From Planctomycetes bacterium B3_Pla (GTDB lineage Bacteria > Planctomycetota > Phycisphaerae > Sedimentisphaerales > Anaerobacaceae), in contig NJBM01000005.1 in NCBI GenBank assembly GCA_005223045.1, positions 248,001-312,000 of the forward strand: a DNA stretch of 64,000 bases, in the 5' to 3' direction. The notes under the pieces are model-generated. The model saw nothing but the letters and a program-made list of their open reading frames with translations, was not told the DNA's origin and searched no databases. Of this stretch, positions 9,430-17,033 are shown one piece after another. Position numbers and translations under genes: made by a program. The stretch's first letter is position 1; every line of letters starts with the position of its first letter.

Positions 9430-10197
9430 CTACGGTGCCGGACTGTTATCGAAGAACTCTACCACCCGTTGACGAGCTTGCTCGATAGTCTTCGTATTCG
9501 GGGCCGCTTGCGCCAGAAAGTCCCGGCACGCCATCACTTGTCCGGGATCAGCCGCATAGTGTTTTGCATTCTGATTAAGTTTTCTGTTATCGCCTGCACG
9601 AAAGATCAATTCATGGCCGGAAGAACCGTCAGTAGTATAAACTTCCTCAATCCAGCGATGAGCATTGAAGTAGCCCCCTTCTGCTCGCAAGAAAATTAGC
9701 AGCCCAAATTTGTTGAAATGTTCAACTTGCACACCATTATCGCCGCACACTTGATCTCTCGCCTCTTCCAGATCATCGGCGTGCAGGTTCGTAGCGAGTA
9801 TATGTCCACGTTCGGACAAACCGCAGTAGGTTCTCAGCGCATCCGACCACAAATAGGCGAAGTATGTTCCCGAACCGATTTCGTGGCAGACATAGCAATA
9901 GCGTTGTGGCACTTGCCCGTCCGCGGCGGCATAAACCGCTTCGGGCGTAGCGGCTGTCAATGAGACCTCTGCCGGCACGAAATTAAGTAAGGCACACATC
10001 ACGGTCGTCTTACCCGCCCCGCCAGGCGCTGCGCCCACCATGAAAGACGAACCTTTGCTAATCCGCGCCATAAGATAAGCCGCTAAGTCCAAGTCGAGAG
10101 TTTTCGCAGCGAGCAGATCGAAAATCGACAGCATCCGCCCGCCTCTCTGGTTGCAGCGGTTCAATTCTTCACAGTGTCTGGCGATTGCGGCATTCAT
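9430..10197 (-). CDS. P-loop NTPase, secretion-ATPase-like, unknown role
   Basis: 255 aa. A Walker A motif GAAPGGAGKTTVM lies near residues 54-66, and downstream there is a conserved-looking YCYVCHEIGSGTYFAYLW segment and HILATNLHADDLEEA. The last resembles the His/Asp-box style of PulE/VirB11/PilT-type secretion ATPases, but the protein is far shorter than those and lacks an N-terminal domain. There is no strong SD before ATG 10197. It follows the nitroreductase-like gene by 9 nt in a leftward unit, and its stop is only 3 bp from that of the convergent CotH gene. I do not recognise a precise family, and which substrate or machine it powers cannot be told. Confidence 0.6.
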   Translation of the reverse strand: MNAAIARHCEELNRCNQRGGRMLSIFDLLAAKTLDLDLAAYLMARISKGSSFMVGAAPGGAGKTTVMCALLNFVPAEVSLTAATPEAVYAAADGQVPQRYCYVCHEIGSGTYFAYLWSDALRTYCGLSERGHILATNLHADDLEEARDQVCGDNGVQVEHFNKFGLLIFLRAEGGYFNAHRWIEEVYTTDGSSGHELIFRAGDNRKLNQNAKHYAADPGQVMACRDFLAQAAPNTKTIEQARQRVVEFFDNSPAP

Positions 10198-10206
10198 CTA
10201 TGGTTT

Positions 10207-10725
10207 TCAGTAGCTGTTGATTCGCACTTTGGAGTAATCGAGGTCCTCTCGTGAGATGGGTTCTTTCTTCTCGACAGGATAACCCAACGCGATGATGGAT
10301 TCGACCTTGATGTGATTCGGCATCTTCAGCAGATTTCTCACGTGCTGCTCCGAAGTCACCTGGTCGTCATACATGCGGTTCCTCATCTGTATCCAGCAAC
10401 TGCCCAAACCAATTGACTGGGCAACCATCTGAACAAGGATCGACGCGATAGAGCAGTCTTCGGTCCATACGTCGCTTTTCTCGCCGTCGGCGCAAACAAC
10501 GATTCCAATCGCCGCCCCCTGGAGGAACCGCGCACCGTGAGGCTTGCTCAGCGCCAGTTGCCCCAGCAGCTCACCATCGTCCACAAAGATGAACTCCCAC
10601 GGATGCTTGTTCCTCGAAGTGGGCGATCTCAAGGCCGCCTCCTTCAGTATCGCTATCTTCTCCGGCTCAATGGCCTTGTCCGTGTACTTCCTGATACTCC
10701 TGCGCGCTCTAAGCAGCTCAATCAT
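10207..10725 (-). CDS. Nitroreductase-family flavoprotein
   Basis: 172 aa from ATG 10725, preceded by GGACGGAG. The N-terminus MIELLRARRSIRKY is the FMN-binding start of nitroreductase-fold enzymes. SPTSRNKHPWEFIFV and a C-terminal ALGYPVEKK segment complete the signature. These enzymes reduce nitro compounds, quinones or flavins with NAD(P)H in the cytoplasm. The short length and the Cys in GLGSCWIQMRN fit anaerobe-type members. The start lies 1 nt from the stop of the upstream oxidoreductase, so translation is coupled. A longer upstream extension of the frame has no support. Confidence 0.85.
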   Translation of the reverse strand: MIELLRARRSIRKYTDKAIEPEKIAILKEAALRSPTSRNKHPWEFIFVDDGELLGQLALSKPHGARFLQGAAIGIVVCADGEKSDVWTEDCSIASILVQMVAQSIGLGSCWIQMRNRMYDDQVTSEQHVRNLLKMPNHIKVESIIALGYPVEKKEPISREDLDYSKVRINSY

Positions 10726-10726
10726 C

Positions 10727-12088
10727 TCAAATCTCCGTCCATTTGCCCGGCACCGGCACCGGGTAATGACCCTGCGCATCGGCCCGTACCGGCGCCGGGC
10801 TGTCATACGTCAACTCAGCGACGTTGTCGCAGAACTGAAAGTCCGAAGCCATCATTTCGTCCCAGGTTATGATCCTGCCGGAATGTATCGCGGCACGCCC
10901 CATGATAGAAGCCATATTTGCATACGCCGCCCGCTTGGCCTCGTTGTGCGGCCTGTCATGCCGGATTGCGCCGAGCAGCTCGTCCCACTCGACCTGGTAC
11001 GGACTGATTTTTTCTCTCTCAGGCCGCCAGCCAATGTTATTCTTTGCACTGCGCTGGTCCTTGTAGATATGCACGGTCGGGGCGTGAACATTGCCGGAGA
11101 ACTGCGCTGCGCACTTGGTCCCGTGCACGAACGTAGCGAAATCGTTGTGGCAATTACTCATCGACCTGCTGTTGACCATCGCCTTGGAGCCGTCGCCGAA
11201 AGTGTACTCGATGGCGTATGTGTGGAGATTCTGGCTGCAATCGATACTGCTAGGCTCGCGTCCGCCCAATCCCTCGGCCTTTACCGGCCAGGCGTCCTTG
11301 ATCCAGCAGCACTCGTCAACCTGGTGTATCATCATCTCGATGAACCATGCCGAGGAGACCCACAGGAAAAAGTACGGACGCCGGATTTGCCACATCAGCT
11401 CGCTCTGACCGCCTTTGAACGGCCCCATTCTGGCGCCGGGATCCATGCGGTAAGCGCGGATCAACGTTATATCACCCATCGCGCCGTCGCGTATCTTCTG
11501 AATCAATGCCTGCCGCGAAGCCGAATGGCGGCACATCAATCCACAGCCTATTTTCAGGTTCTTTTTCTCCGCCGCCTCGGCCAGGCGCAGTATTCGCCGC
11601 GTGCCCCCCGGATCGGGAGCAAACGATTTTTCCATGAAGACATTGACGCCCTTCTCGATTGCGTACTCGACGTGCATCGGTCGAAAGGCCGAATGGGTGG
11701 CCTGGATCATCACATCGCCCGGGCGCAGGCAGTCTATCGCCTTGCGATAGGCGTCGAAGCCGAGGAACCTCCGCTCCGGCGGCACATCGACCTGATCGCC
11801 GAACTGCTCGCTAAGCGCTTTATGTGATCTTTTTTGCTTGTCCTCGAAAACGTCCGCCATAGCGACGAGCTTTGTCGGCCCGGTCTTCGAGCAAAGAGCA
11901 TTGCCTGCCGCCCCGCTGCCGCGTCCGCCACAGCCGACCAGCGCCAGGCGTATCGTGTTGTCCTCGCCTGCGTGAATGCGAGGCACAGCGACTCCGGCAA
12001 GGGCCGAGGCGGCGAGGACTTTCCCGCCCTGCGCCAGAAACCGCCGCCGTGAGGATCTCAACATGGAATGTTTGGTGTGCTGCTTCAT
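10727..12088 (-). CDS. TAT-exported Gfo/Idh/MocA-family oxidoreductase
   Basis: 453 aa. The N-terminus has a twin-arginine signal (SSRRRFLAQGG, then a hydrophobic stretch ending in VPRIHAG). The Rossmann motif LALVGCGGRGSGAAG follows and binds NAD(P). The C-terminal half has the family's beta-sheet domain (WFIEMMIHQVDECCWI). Members act on sugars or cyclitols, and exported planctomycete versions are thought to act on polysaccharide breakdown products in the periplasm. Oddity: the usual EKP motif of the family reads MEKSFAPD here, so the conserved Pro is a Ser, which could change catalysis. It heads a three-gene leftward unit with the nitroreductase and the P-loop protein. Confidence 0.88.
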   Translation of the reverse strand: MKQHTKHSMLRSSRRRFLAQGGKVLAASALAGVAVPRIHAGEDNTIRLALVGCGGRGSGAAGNALCSKTGPTKLVAMADVFEDKQKRSHKALSEQFGDQVDVPPERRFLGFDAYRKAIDCLRPGDVMIQATHSAFRPMHVEYAIEKGVNVFMEKSFAPDPGGTRRILRLAEAAEKKNLKIGCGLMCRHSASRQALIQKIRDGAMGDITLIRAYRMDPGARMGPFKGGQSELMWQIRRPYFFLWVSSAWFIEMMIHQVDECCWIKDAWPVKAEGLGGREPSSIDCSQNLHTYAIEYTFGDGSKAMVNSRSMSNCHNDFATFVHGTKCAAQFSGNVHAPTVHIYKDQRSAKNNIGWRPEREKISPYQVEWDELLGAIRHDRPHNEAKRAAYANMASIMGRAAIHSGRIITWDEMMASDFQFCDNVAELTYDSPAPVRADAQGHYPVPVPGKWTEI

Positions 12089-12184
12089 GATTACTCCTTC
12101 GAATATGGTCTATTTTCATATAGCAAGATAGCTCGCATTTTTCGCATAAAATAACCGCAATTGTAAGGAGAAATAATTAATACG

Positions 12185-12202
12185 GCACCAGATATCAGGT
12201 GC
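12185..12202 (-). terminator. Weak hairpin after the methyltransferase gene
   Basis: GCACC (12185-12189) pairs with GGTGC (12198-12202), with a palindromic GATATC in the loop. It lies 18 nt past the methyltransferase stop on the minus strand and is followed by an AT-rich but not strictly T-rich tract. It may be a weak terminator. Confidence 0.35.
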
Positions 12203-12220
12203 AGTGATTTGTCAGGCAGT

Positions 12221-13138
12221 TTACACACTTGTTCTTCTAAACTTTCTTGACTGGTGTAACTTGCGGTCACCGCAGGCTTGGACTACATCGTCGAATTCTC
12301 TGTTCGTGTCCTCAAACACCAGATTCGTTTTGCTAAACAAGTCCACGCATTCAGTCTTCATAAGATTGGCCGCCATCCGGCAATATTCCGGGTCTATTTC
12401 TATGCCTATTCCATTTCTGCCATTCTTTATTGCTGCGATCAGTGTCGTTCCAGTCCCACAAAAAGGATCCAGAACAGTATCGCCATAGAAAGAGAACATT
12501 CTCACCAGGCGTGTCGCCAATTCTATTGGAAACGGCGCGGGATGCTTTTTGGTTGACGCTCCTGTGATTGTCCAAATCTGCTGAAACCACTGATTAAAAT
12601 CTTTCTTATCAATTTTGCTTAGCCGCCGCTGCTCATCTGTTGGCTTACGATAACCGCCTGGCTTACGCTGCATCAAAATGAATTCTATATCGTTTTTTAT
12701 GATGGCGTTTGGTTCGTAAGGTTTCCCTAAGAACTTCGAGCCATTTTCGACTTCAAAATTTGCATTGGCTATTTTGTGCCAGATAATAGGATTAAGATTA
12801 TCGAAACCTATTCTCCGACAAATAACACTGACATCTGAATGAAGAGGGAAAACAAGGTGTCTCCCAAATTGTCGTCTGGACACGCACACATCTCCAACCA
12901 CGCAAACGAGCCGACCTCCGGGAACAAGGACCCTAAACACATGCTCCCAAACTTTCTTTAGTTCCTCAAGAAAATGTTCATAATCCTCTATATGGCCTAA
13001 TTGACTCGGATTATCGTTGTACTTCTTCAAGTTCCAATACGGCGGAGACGTAATAGCCAAATGTATGGACTCATCAGGTAAGAATGACAAGTCGCGAGCA
13101 TCGCCGTTAATAAGACGCTGTGTTGTTGACTTTTCCAT
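12221..13138 (-). CDS. Site-specific DNA methyltransferase, beta class (SPPY type)
   Basis: 305 aa. The catalytic motif IV TSPPYWNLK is at residues 30-38. The AdoMet motif I DPFCGTGTTLIAA comes late, near 228-240, an order typical of the beta class. SPPY usually marks N4-cytosine methylation, though some SPPY enzymes are adenine-specific. The start overlaps the endonuclease stop as TGATG, so the two are translated together and the methylase is made after the nuclease gene. Its predicted job is to protect the host site of the neighbouring endonuclease. Both genes look more AT-rich than the flanking host genes, which hints at transfer. Confidence 0.88.
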   Translation of the reverse strand: MEKSTTQRLINGDARDLSFLPDESIHLAITSPPYWNLKKYNDNPSQLGHIEDYEHFLEELKKVWEHVFRVLVPGGRLVCVVGDVCVSRRQFGRHLVFPLHSDVSVICRRIGFDNLNPIIWHKIANANFEVENGSKFLGKPYEPNAIIKNDIEFILMQRKPGGYRKPTDEQRRLSKIDKKDFNQWFQQIWTITGASTKKHPAPFPIELATRLVRMFSFYGDTVLDPFCGTGTTLIAAIKNGRNGIGIEIDPEYCRMAANLMKTECVDLFSKTNLVFEDTNREFDDVVQACGDRKLHQSRKFRRTSV

Positions 13139-13860
13139 CAGGCAAATGCTCCAATGTTAGCTGCCAGAGTAGTGGCGAACTTCGCTACCCCGATGTCATG
13201 GGCTGGCTCGTTATATACTCCGTCAAGTCCCGAATCACTCTTTGAAGTAACAAATGCGGCAGATGTATAATGACGTTCCAACACCAATTTCCTGCAGAAC
13301 AGTTCATAGCGTCTCATATAGGATGCGCCGACAAATTCAGGGAGAACTTTATAGTGCGGCTCTTTGGCCTTTACCGGCTTATTGGACGCATCACAATCTT
13401 CCAGCATGAAGAAGTACCCAAGAAACGGTGACGTGCCGCCGTTAAATGCACCTTCTCGGAAAGCTGTCCAAAGGTCGAGAGCACTTCCCATTGCTTCCTC
13501 GGTCCGATTGTTAAAATTGTTGCCGAATGATGGGCCGACTTGAGACTTTGTTTCTATCGCCGCAACGAGCATTTTGTCCTTTATGACTAATAAATCCCAT
13601 TCCTTGGTTGGCCTGAAAAAGCCTGGCAATTCGAGCAATTTCTTGTAGAAGATACATTCCGGTGCTATGCCCACTTCCTCTATGATTCTTGCGAGCAGGG
13701 AAACAAACCCATCCAACTGGGCGCCGCCTGTAACGGTGCTACGCAGGCCGGCGTCGGATTTTCCTCCCTTAATCTGCTTCTCTTTTTGAGCCTTTCGAGC
13801 ATTCCAATAGAAAGAAACAGCAGCGGCAATCTCCTTGCCGATATTGTCAATTGCTCTCAT
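13138..13860 (-). CDS. PaeR7I/XhoI-family type II restriction endonuclease
   Basis: 240 aa. The central block LPGFFRPTKEWDLLVI, AAIETKSQVGPSFGNNFNNR and EEAMGSALDLWTAFREG strongly recalls XhoI and PaeR7I, which cut CTCGAG. The catalytic PD-(D/E)xK-like residues are probably the Asp of EWDLL and the Glu and Lys of IETKS. GASYMRRYELFCRKLVL near the C-terminus is also shared. Length is normal. It is transcribed leftward just before its methyltransferase (1-nt overlap). Recognition of CTCGAG is inferred from family membership. The usual PaeR7I partner is, to my knowledge, an adenine methylase, so the SPPY partner is unexpected. Confidence 0.87.
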   Translation of the reverse strand: MRAIDNIGKEIAAAVSFYWNARKAQKEKQIKGGKSDAGLRSTVTGGAQLDGFVSLLARIIEEVGIAPECIFYKKLLELPGFFRPTKEWDLLVIKDKMLVAAIETKSQVGPSFGNNFNNRTEEAMGSALDLWTAFREGAFNGGTSPFLGYFFMLEDCDASNKPVKAKEPHYKVLPEFVGASYMRRYELFCRKLVLERHYTSAAFVTSKSDSGLDGVYNEPAHDIGVAKFATTLAANIGAFA

Positions 13861-14492
13861 TCACAGCCTCGTATCATTTACAGCCACCGCCTAACGATGT
13901 TTAGCTTGTTCGCCATAACGTCCCAGGTTTGCGTGTCTTGAACTATAGGCCAGCGCCGATCATGGCAAGAGTAGCGCGCAAACCATTGCTTGTCAAGAAT
14001 ACGTTCATCATTGTTCTGAATCGAATGCGTATGATACCTTTTAGAGGTTGTCAACCTGCCTCTGTGGGAAGATGAGGATGGGATTTTCAGATTTCGGCGA
14101 CTGCAGCCGGTTAATCGGCTATTAAGCACTACCACGTCTGCGTCGGTTCGTGCGTGGACGGTGTTTGAAAGGCTTTTTGGACAGGATTGACAAGATTTTC
14201 AGGGATTTCCACCAAGAATTGACTTGACTTCCAACTGCCGGTGCGTATGATAGATAGTTAATGAATATAGAGTTTTGAATTATGAATTTTGAGTGTTGAG
14301 TTGGGAAGACGGTAGAACTGAAAAGGGAAAAGGAGAAAGTAAAAAGGGTAAAAGCGAAGAGCGTGGGAATATCCAATCCCTCGACCCTGCTCGGGACAAG
14401 CATTGAACAAGGAACGTCGAATACCGAAGGACAGGTTGCTGGCTGGCCTCGACTGAGCTCTGCCGGACGTCTCGTGGCTGCGAGTCAATTTG

Positions 14493-14873
14493 AAAAAACA
14501 AAGCCAATTATCTCGTATTGCGTACTCCGTAAGGAGTCCCAAGGACTGCGTGTTGCGTACTCCGTAAGGAGTCCCAAGGACTGCGAAAAGGCGTTTGAAA
14601 AAACAAAGCCAATTTCCTCAGAGCCAGGATGAACGTAAAGTTCTATTCGATAATGGATTATGTCAATATGCCCCGGCATCGGATCCGAAAAAACAAACCC
14701 AATCTCGTCTCTCATATATCGTATGTGGTATGTTGCATGTCGTATGGCGGGTTCAGTCATGCGATTTTGCGAAACAAAGCCAATTTCCCAAAACCGAAGT
14801 GGGCGTAAGCGTTTGCCCCACAAGGTGTTATAGGAATTCAACCGCTTTCGGGATCTAAAAAACAAAGCCAATT
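14493..14873. repeat. Cluster of degenerate A-rich 'ACAAAGCCAATT' repeats
   Basis: Five related copies lie at 14493-14509, 14597-14616, 14687-14706, 14771-14789 and 14856-14873. The core is AAAACAAAGCCAATT (one copy reads AAACCCAAT). A sixth trace, GGGCCAATTTC, lies near 14900. The spacing of 78-104 bp is uneven and the sequences between copies are unrelated, so this is not a CRISPR. Copies can be read as short KTKPI-like peptides but belong to no gene. Confidence 0.7.
14518..14585. repeat. Tandem duplication of a 33-bp unit
   Basis: Two identical 33-bp copies (14518-14550 and 14553-14585) separated by TG. Each unit contains a small palindrome ACTCC-GTAA-GGAGT. They sit between the first two members of the A-rich repeat cluster, which suggests local slippage or repeat insertion. 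Confidence 0.8.
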
Positions 14874-15113
14874 CAAAGCATGTCCTGAGCGCAGTCGAAT
14901 GGGCCAATTTCAGGCTCCTGTGCCACCCTCTGCCAAGGCAGCGCTGGCATGTTCGCCGGACAGAGCGAGACTGCCCGACCTTTGGGGTAGTGATTTGGGC
15001 GGTTTTGTGCCGATATGAATATATGACCGGCGCCGGGGCTGCGAACAGTTCGGCTTCAAGAACTTTGGTCCGGCGTTGATAGATGCTGAAAATCGATTTT
15101 GGGAGAATGCGTA

Positions 15114-16115
15114 ATGGTCCAGAGACATATCTGCTCGTATTTGGTCTTGTCAGTCTTGCTGGCAACATTAGCCGGCTGTGGGCCGGCGGCGTTCAATGTT
15201 GAGCTGGTGCCCACCGATCAGCGGCTCGAAGAGACACTCGTGCAGAAAGACAGCGGCTTGTTTGTCTTCGATAAGATAGCGATCATCGACGTTGACGGCC
15301 TGCTTGTCAACAGGCGCCAAGATAGATGGCTGCATAGGGGCGATAATCCCGTGAGCCTGTTCATAGAGAAACTCGACAAAGCCGCTGCGGACTCCCGTGT
15401 CAAAGCGGTAGTGCTCCGTCTGAATTCGCCGGGCGGGACGGTGGCGGCCAGCGATATCATGCACCACAGCCTGATCGAGTTCAAGCGAAAGACCGGCAAG
15501 CCGGTCGTGGCCTGCGTGCTGGGTTTGGGTTGCAGCGGAGCATACTATTTAGCGTGCGGCTGCGACGGGATCGTAGTGCAGCCGAGCGGCGTGACCGGCA
15601 ATATCGGCACGGTGTTCCAGACGTTCAGCGTAGCCGGGACAATGGAGAAAATCGGCGTCAAAGCGGTCACCATCAAGAGCGGCCAGTTGAAGGACATGGC
15701 CTCGCCCTTCCACGATCTAAGCGCCGAAGAGAAGCAAGTGCTGGAGGGTATTATCGCCGAGCTTTACAGCCAGTTTCTGGCAGTCGTGCGGCAAGGACGG
15801 AAAGACCTTGATGAGCCGAAGCTTCGGGAACTGGCCGACGGAAGGGTCTTCACGGCAAAGGAAGCGCTGGAGGAAAGATTGATAGACAGGGTAGGCTATC
15901 TGGCGGACGGAATCGAGTGGGCCAGGGAAATGGCGGATGTGGGAAAAACGCGGGTGGTCATTTATCACCGGCCATTGGGCTACATGCCGAATGCTTATGG
16001 CTCGGCGACGGCTCAGGCGGGCGGTTTGGGGCCGTTGATAAACATTGAGATGCCCGACTGGCTAAGCTCGGGCGGGACACAGTTTCTTTACTTATGGCAG
16101 CCGGGAGTTGAATAG
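15114..16115 (+). CDS. sppA: Signal peptide peptidase SppA-type S49 protease, lipoprotein
   Basis: 333 aa from ATG 15114 (GGGAG 8 nt upstream). MVQRHICSYLVLSVLLATLAGC is a lipoprotein signal with lipobox LAGC, so the enzyme is anchored in a membrane by its lipidated Cys. The S49 core is present: LRLNSPGGTVAAS, the nucleophile Ser141 in GLGCSGAYYLA, and the general base Lys188 in TIKSGQLKDMASP. This is the single-domain Ser-Lys dyad form that cuts leftover signal peptides. PSGVTGNIGTVFQ is also typical. It is convergent with the SUMF1 gene (9-nt gap). Confidence 0.9.
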   Translation: MVQRHICSYLVLSVLLATLAGCGPAAFNVELVPTDQRLEETLVQKDSGLFVFDKIAIIDVDGLLVNRRQDRWLHRGDNPVSLFIEKLDKAAADSRVKAVVLRLNSPGGTVAASDIMHHSLIEFKRKTGKPVVACVLGLGCSGAYYLACGCDGIVVQPSGVTGNIGTVFQTFSVAGTMEKIGVKAVTIKSGQLKDMASPFHDLSAEEKQVLEGIIAELYSQFLAVVRQGRKDLDEPKLRELADGRVFTAKEALEERLIDRVGYLADGIEWAREMADVGKTRVVIYHRPLGYMPNAYGSATAQAGGLGPLINIEMPDWLSSGGTQFLYLWQPGVE

Positions 16116-16124
16116 GACAAGGGC

Positions 16125-16988
16125 CTATTCGGCAGCCTCGGCGGCATTGCGGACACAGCGAAAGCCGTAAATGTCGTATCCAAAGCAGACATCGGCGTAG
16201 CCGGGATTTTCGTTGTAGCGGTAGCCGGAGCGGCAGCTTTCGGCGCTGAATTTCCATGCGCCGCCGCGGACAACTTTGGTTTCGCCGGTCTCGGGGCCTC
16301 GTGGATTCTCTCGGGGACTTTGCTGGTAGTAGTCCACCTGGTAAAAGTCGTTGCACCACTGCCAGACGTTGCCGAGCATGTCGTAGAGTCCCCAGGGATT
16401 GGGCGGCTTTTGCCCGACCGGGCGAGGTTTTCCGCCGGAGTTCTTGTCGAACCAGACGTGATTGGCCAATTTTGACTCGTCGTCGCCGAAGAAATACGCC
16501 GTTTTGGTTCCCGCCCGGCAGGCATATTCCCATTCCGCCTCCGTCGGCAGTCTGTAGCCGTTTGCATTGAAATTGCATTGCCATGTATCAAGGTCATAAC
16601 AAGGCTCAAGTCCATCCAGCTCGGAGCGGGCGTTGCAGTACCGCGCGGCGTCGGACCAGCGCACCTGCTCGACGGGATTGTCGGCCGCCTTCCAGCGGGA
16701 GGGATTTTTTCCCATAACTTTCTGGTACTGTTCTTGAGTCACTAAGTACTTGTCTATGAAGAATGAGCTTAAGACGACCTCGTGGGGTACTGCATCCACC
16801 TCGTTTTCATCGCCCATTGTAAACGATCCGCCCGGCAGTCGGGCCATTTCAACACCGGATTCGGCTTTAGTTTCTCCCGGTGTCCGGCTCGGAGCTTCTA
16901 CGGCATCGTCCGGAGTTTTGCGCTTGCAGCCCTGGGGCAGTATTAAAGTCACAGATAAAACAAATGCCGCCACAATATGATGTCTCAT
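16125..16988 (-). CDS. SUMF1/formylglycine-generating-enzyme-like lipoprotein
   Basis: 287 aa. A probable lipoprotein signal ends in LPQGC (residues 17-21). From about residue 46 the SUMF1 fold is clear: MARLPGGSFTMGDE, DKYLVTQEQYQKVMG, GYRLPTEAEWEYACRAG, WGLYDMLGNVWQWCND, VVRGGAW and a terminal GFRCV. In true formylglycine-generating enzymes two nearby Cys bind copper. Here I can align the second (SCRS) but the first position appears to be Phe, so sulfatase activation is unlikely and a structural or binding role is more probable. It follows the tandem paralogs in one leftward unit (45-nt gap), so it may act with them at the cell surface. Confidence 0.82.
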   Translation of the reverse strand: MRHHIVAAFVLSVTLILPQGCKRKTPDDAVEAPSRTPGETKAESGVEMARLPGGSFTMGDENEVDAVPHEVVLSSFFIDKYLVTQEQYQKVMGKNPSRWKAADNPVEQVRWSDAARYCNARSELDGLEPCYDLDTWQCNFNANGYRLPTEAEWEYACRAGTKTAYFFGDDESKLANHVWFDKNSGGKPRPVGQKPPNPWGLYDMLGNVWQWCNDFYQVDYYQQSPRENPRGPETGETKVVRGGAWKFSAESCRSGYRYNENPGYADVCFGYDIYGFRCVRNAAEAAE

Positions 16989-17033
16989 AATTTTCCGTCT
17001 CCTGTATGCAATCTTCCGCCCGGTACGCCGCGA

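Larger units (their letters stand above)
13861..15113. other. Repeat-rich intergenic region without genes
   Basis: About 1.25 kb with no credible gene. The first 400 bp, upstream of the restriction gene, shows nothing clear. From about 14160 there are phrases such as GGACAGGATTGACAAG and GAATTATGAATTTTGAG that I associate with dispersed junk-like repeats in planctomycete genomes. Next comes the ACAAAGCCAATT repeat cluster, listed separately, and then about 200 bp leading to sppA. Confidence 0.6.

Noticed and set aside
10544..11827. Long open frame on the plus strand opposite the 10.7-kb oxidoreductase
   Set aside because: It is antisense to a clear TAT oxidoreductase, has no domain character and is rich in Arg/His/Pro as expected of a shadow frame in GC-rich DNA.
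12221..13860. Restriction-modification pair as part of the 23-38 kb element
   Set aside because: It lies 9 kb outside the left att site, with host genes between.
14493..14873. CRISPR array
   Set aside because: The repeats are degenerate, 15-20 bp, unevenly spaced by 78-104 bp, and no cas gene is present.
16125..16988. Sulfatase-activating formylglycine-generating enzyme
   Set aside because: One of the two copper-binding Cys positions seems to be Phe, the protein is an exported lipoprotein, and no sulfatase gene is in the window.
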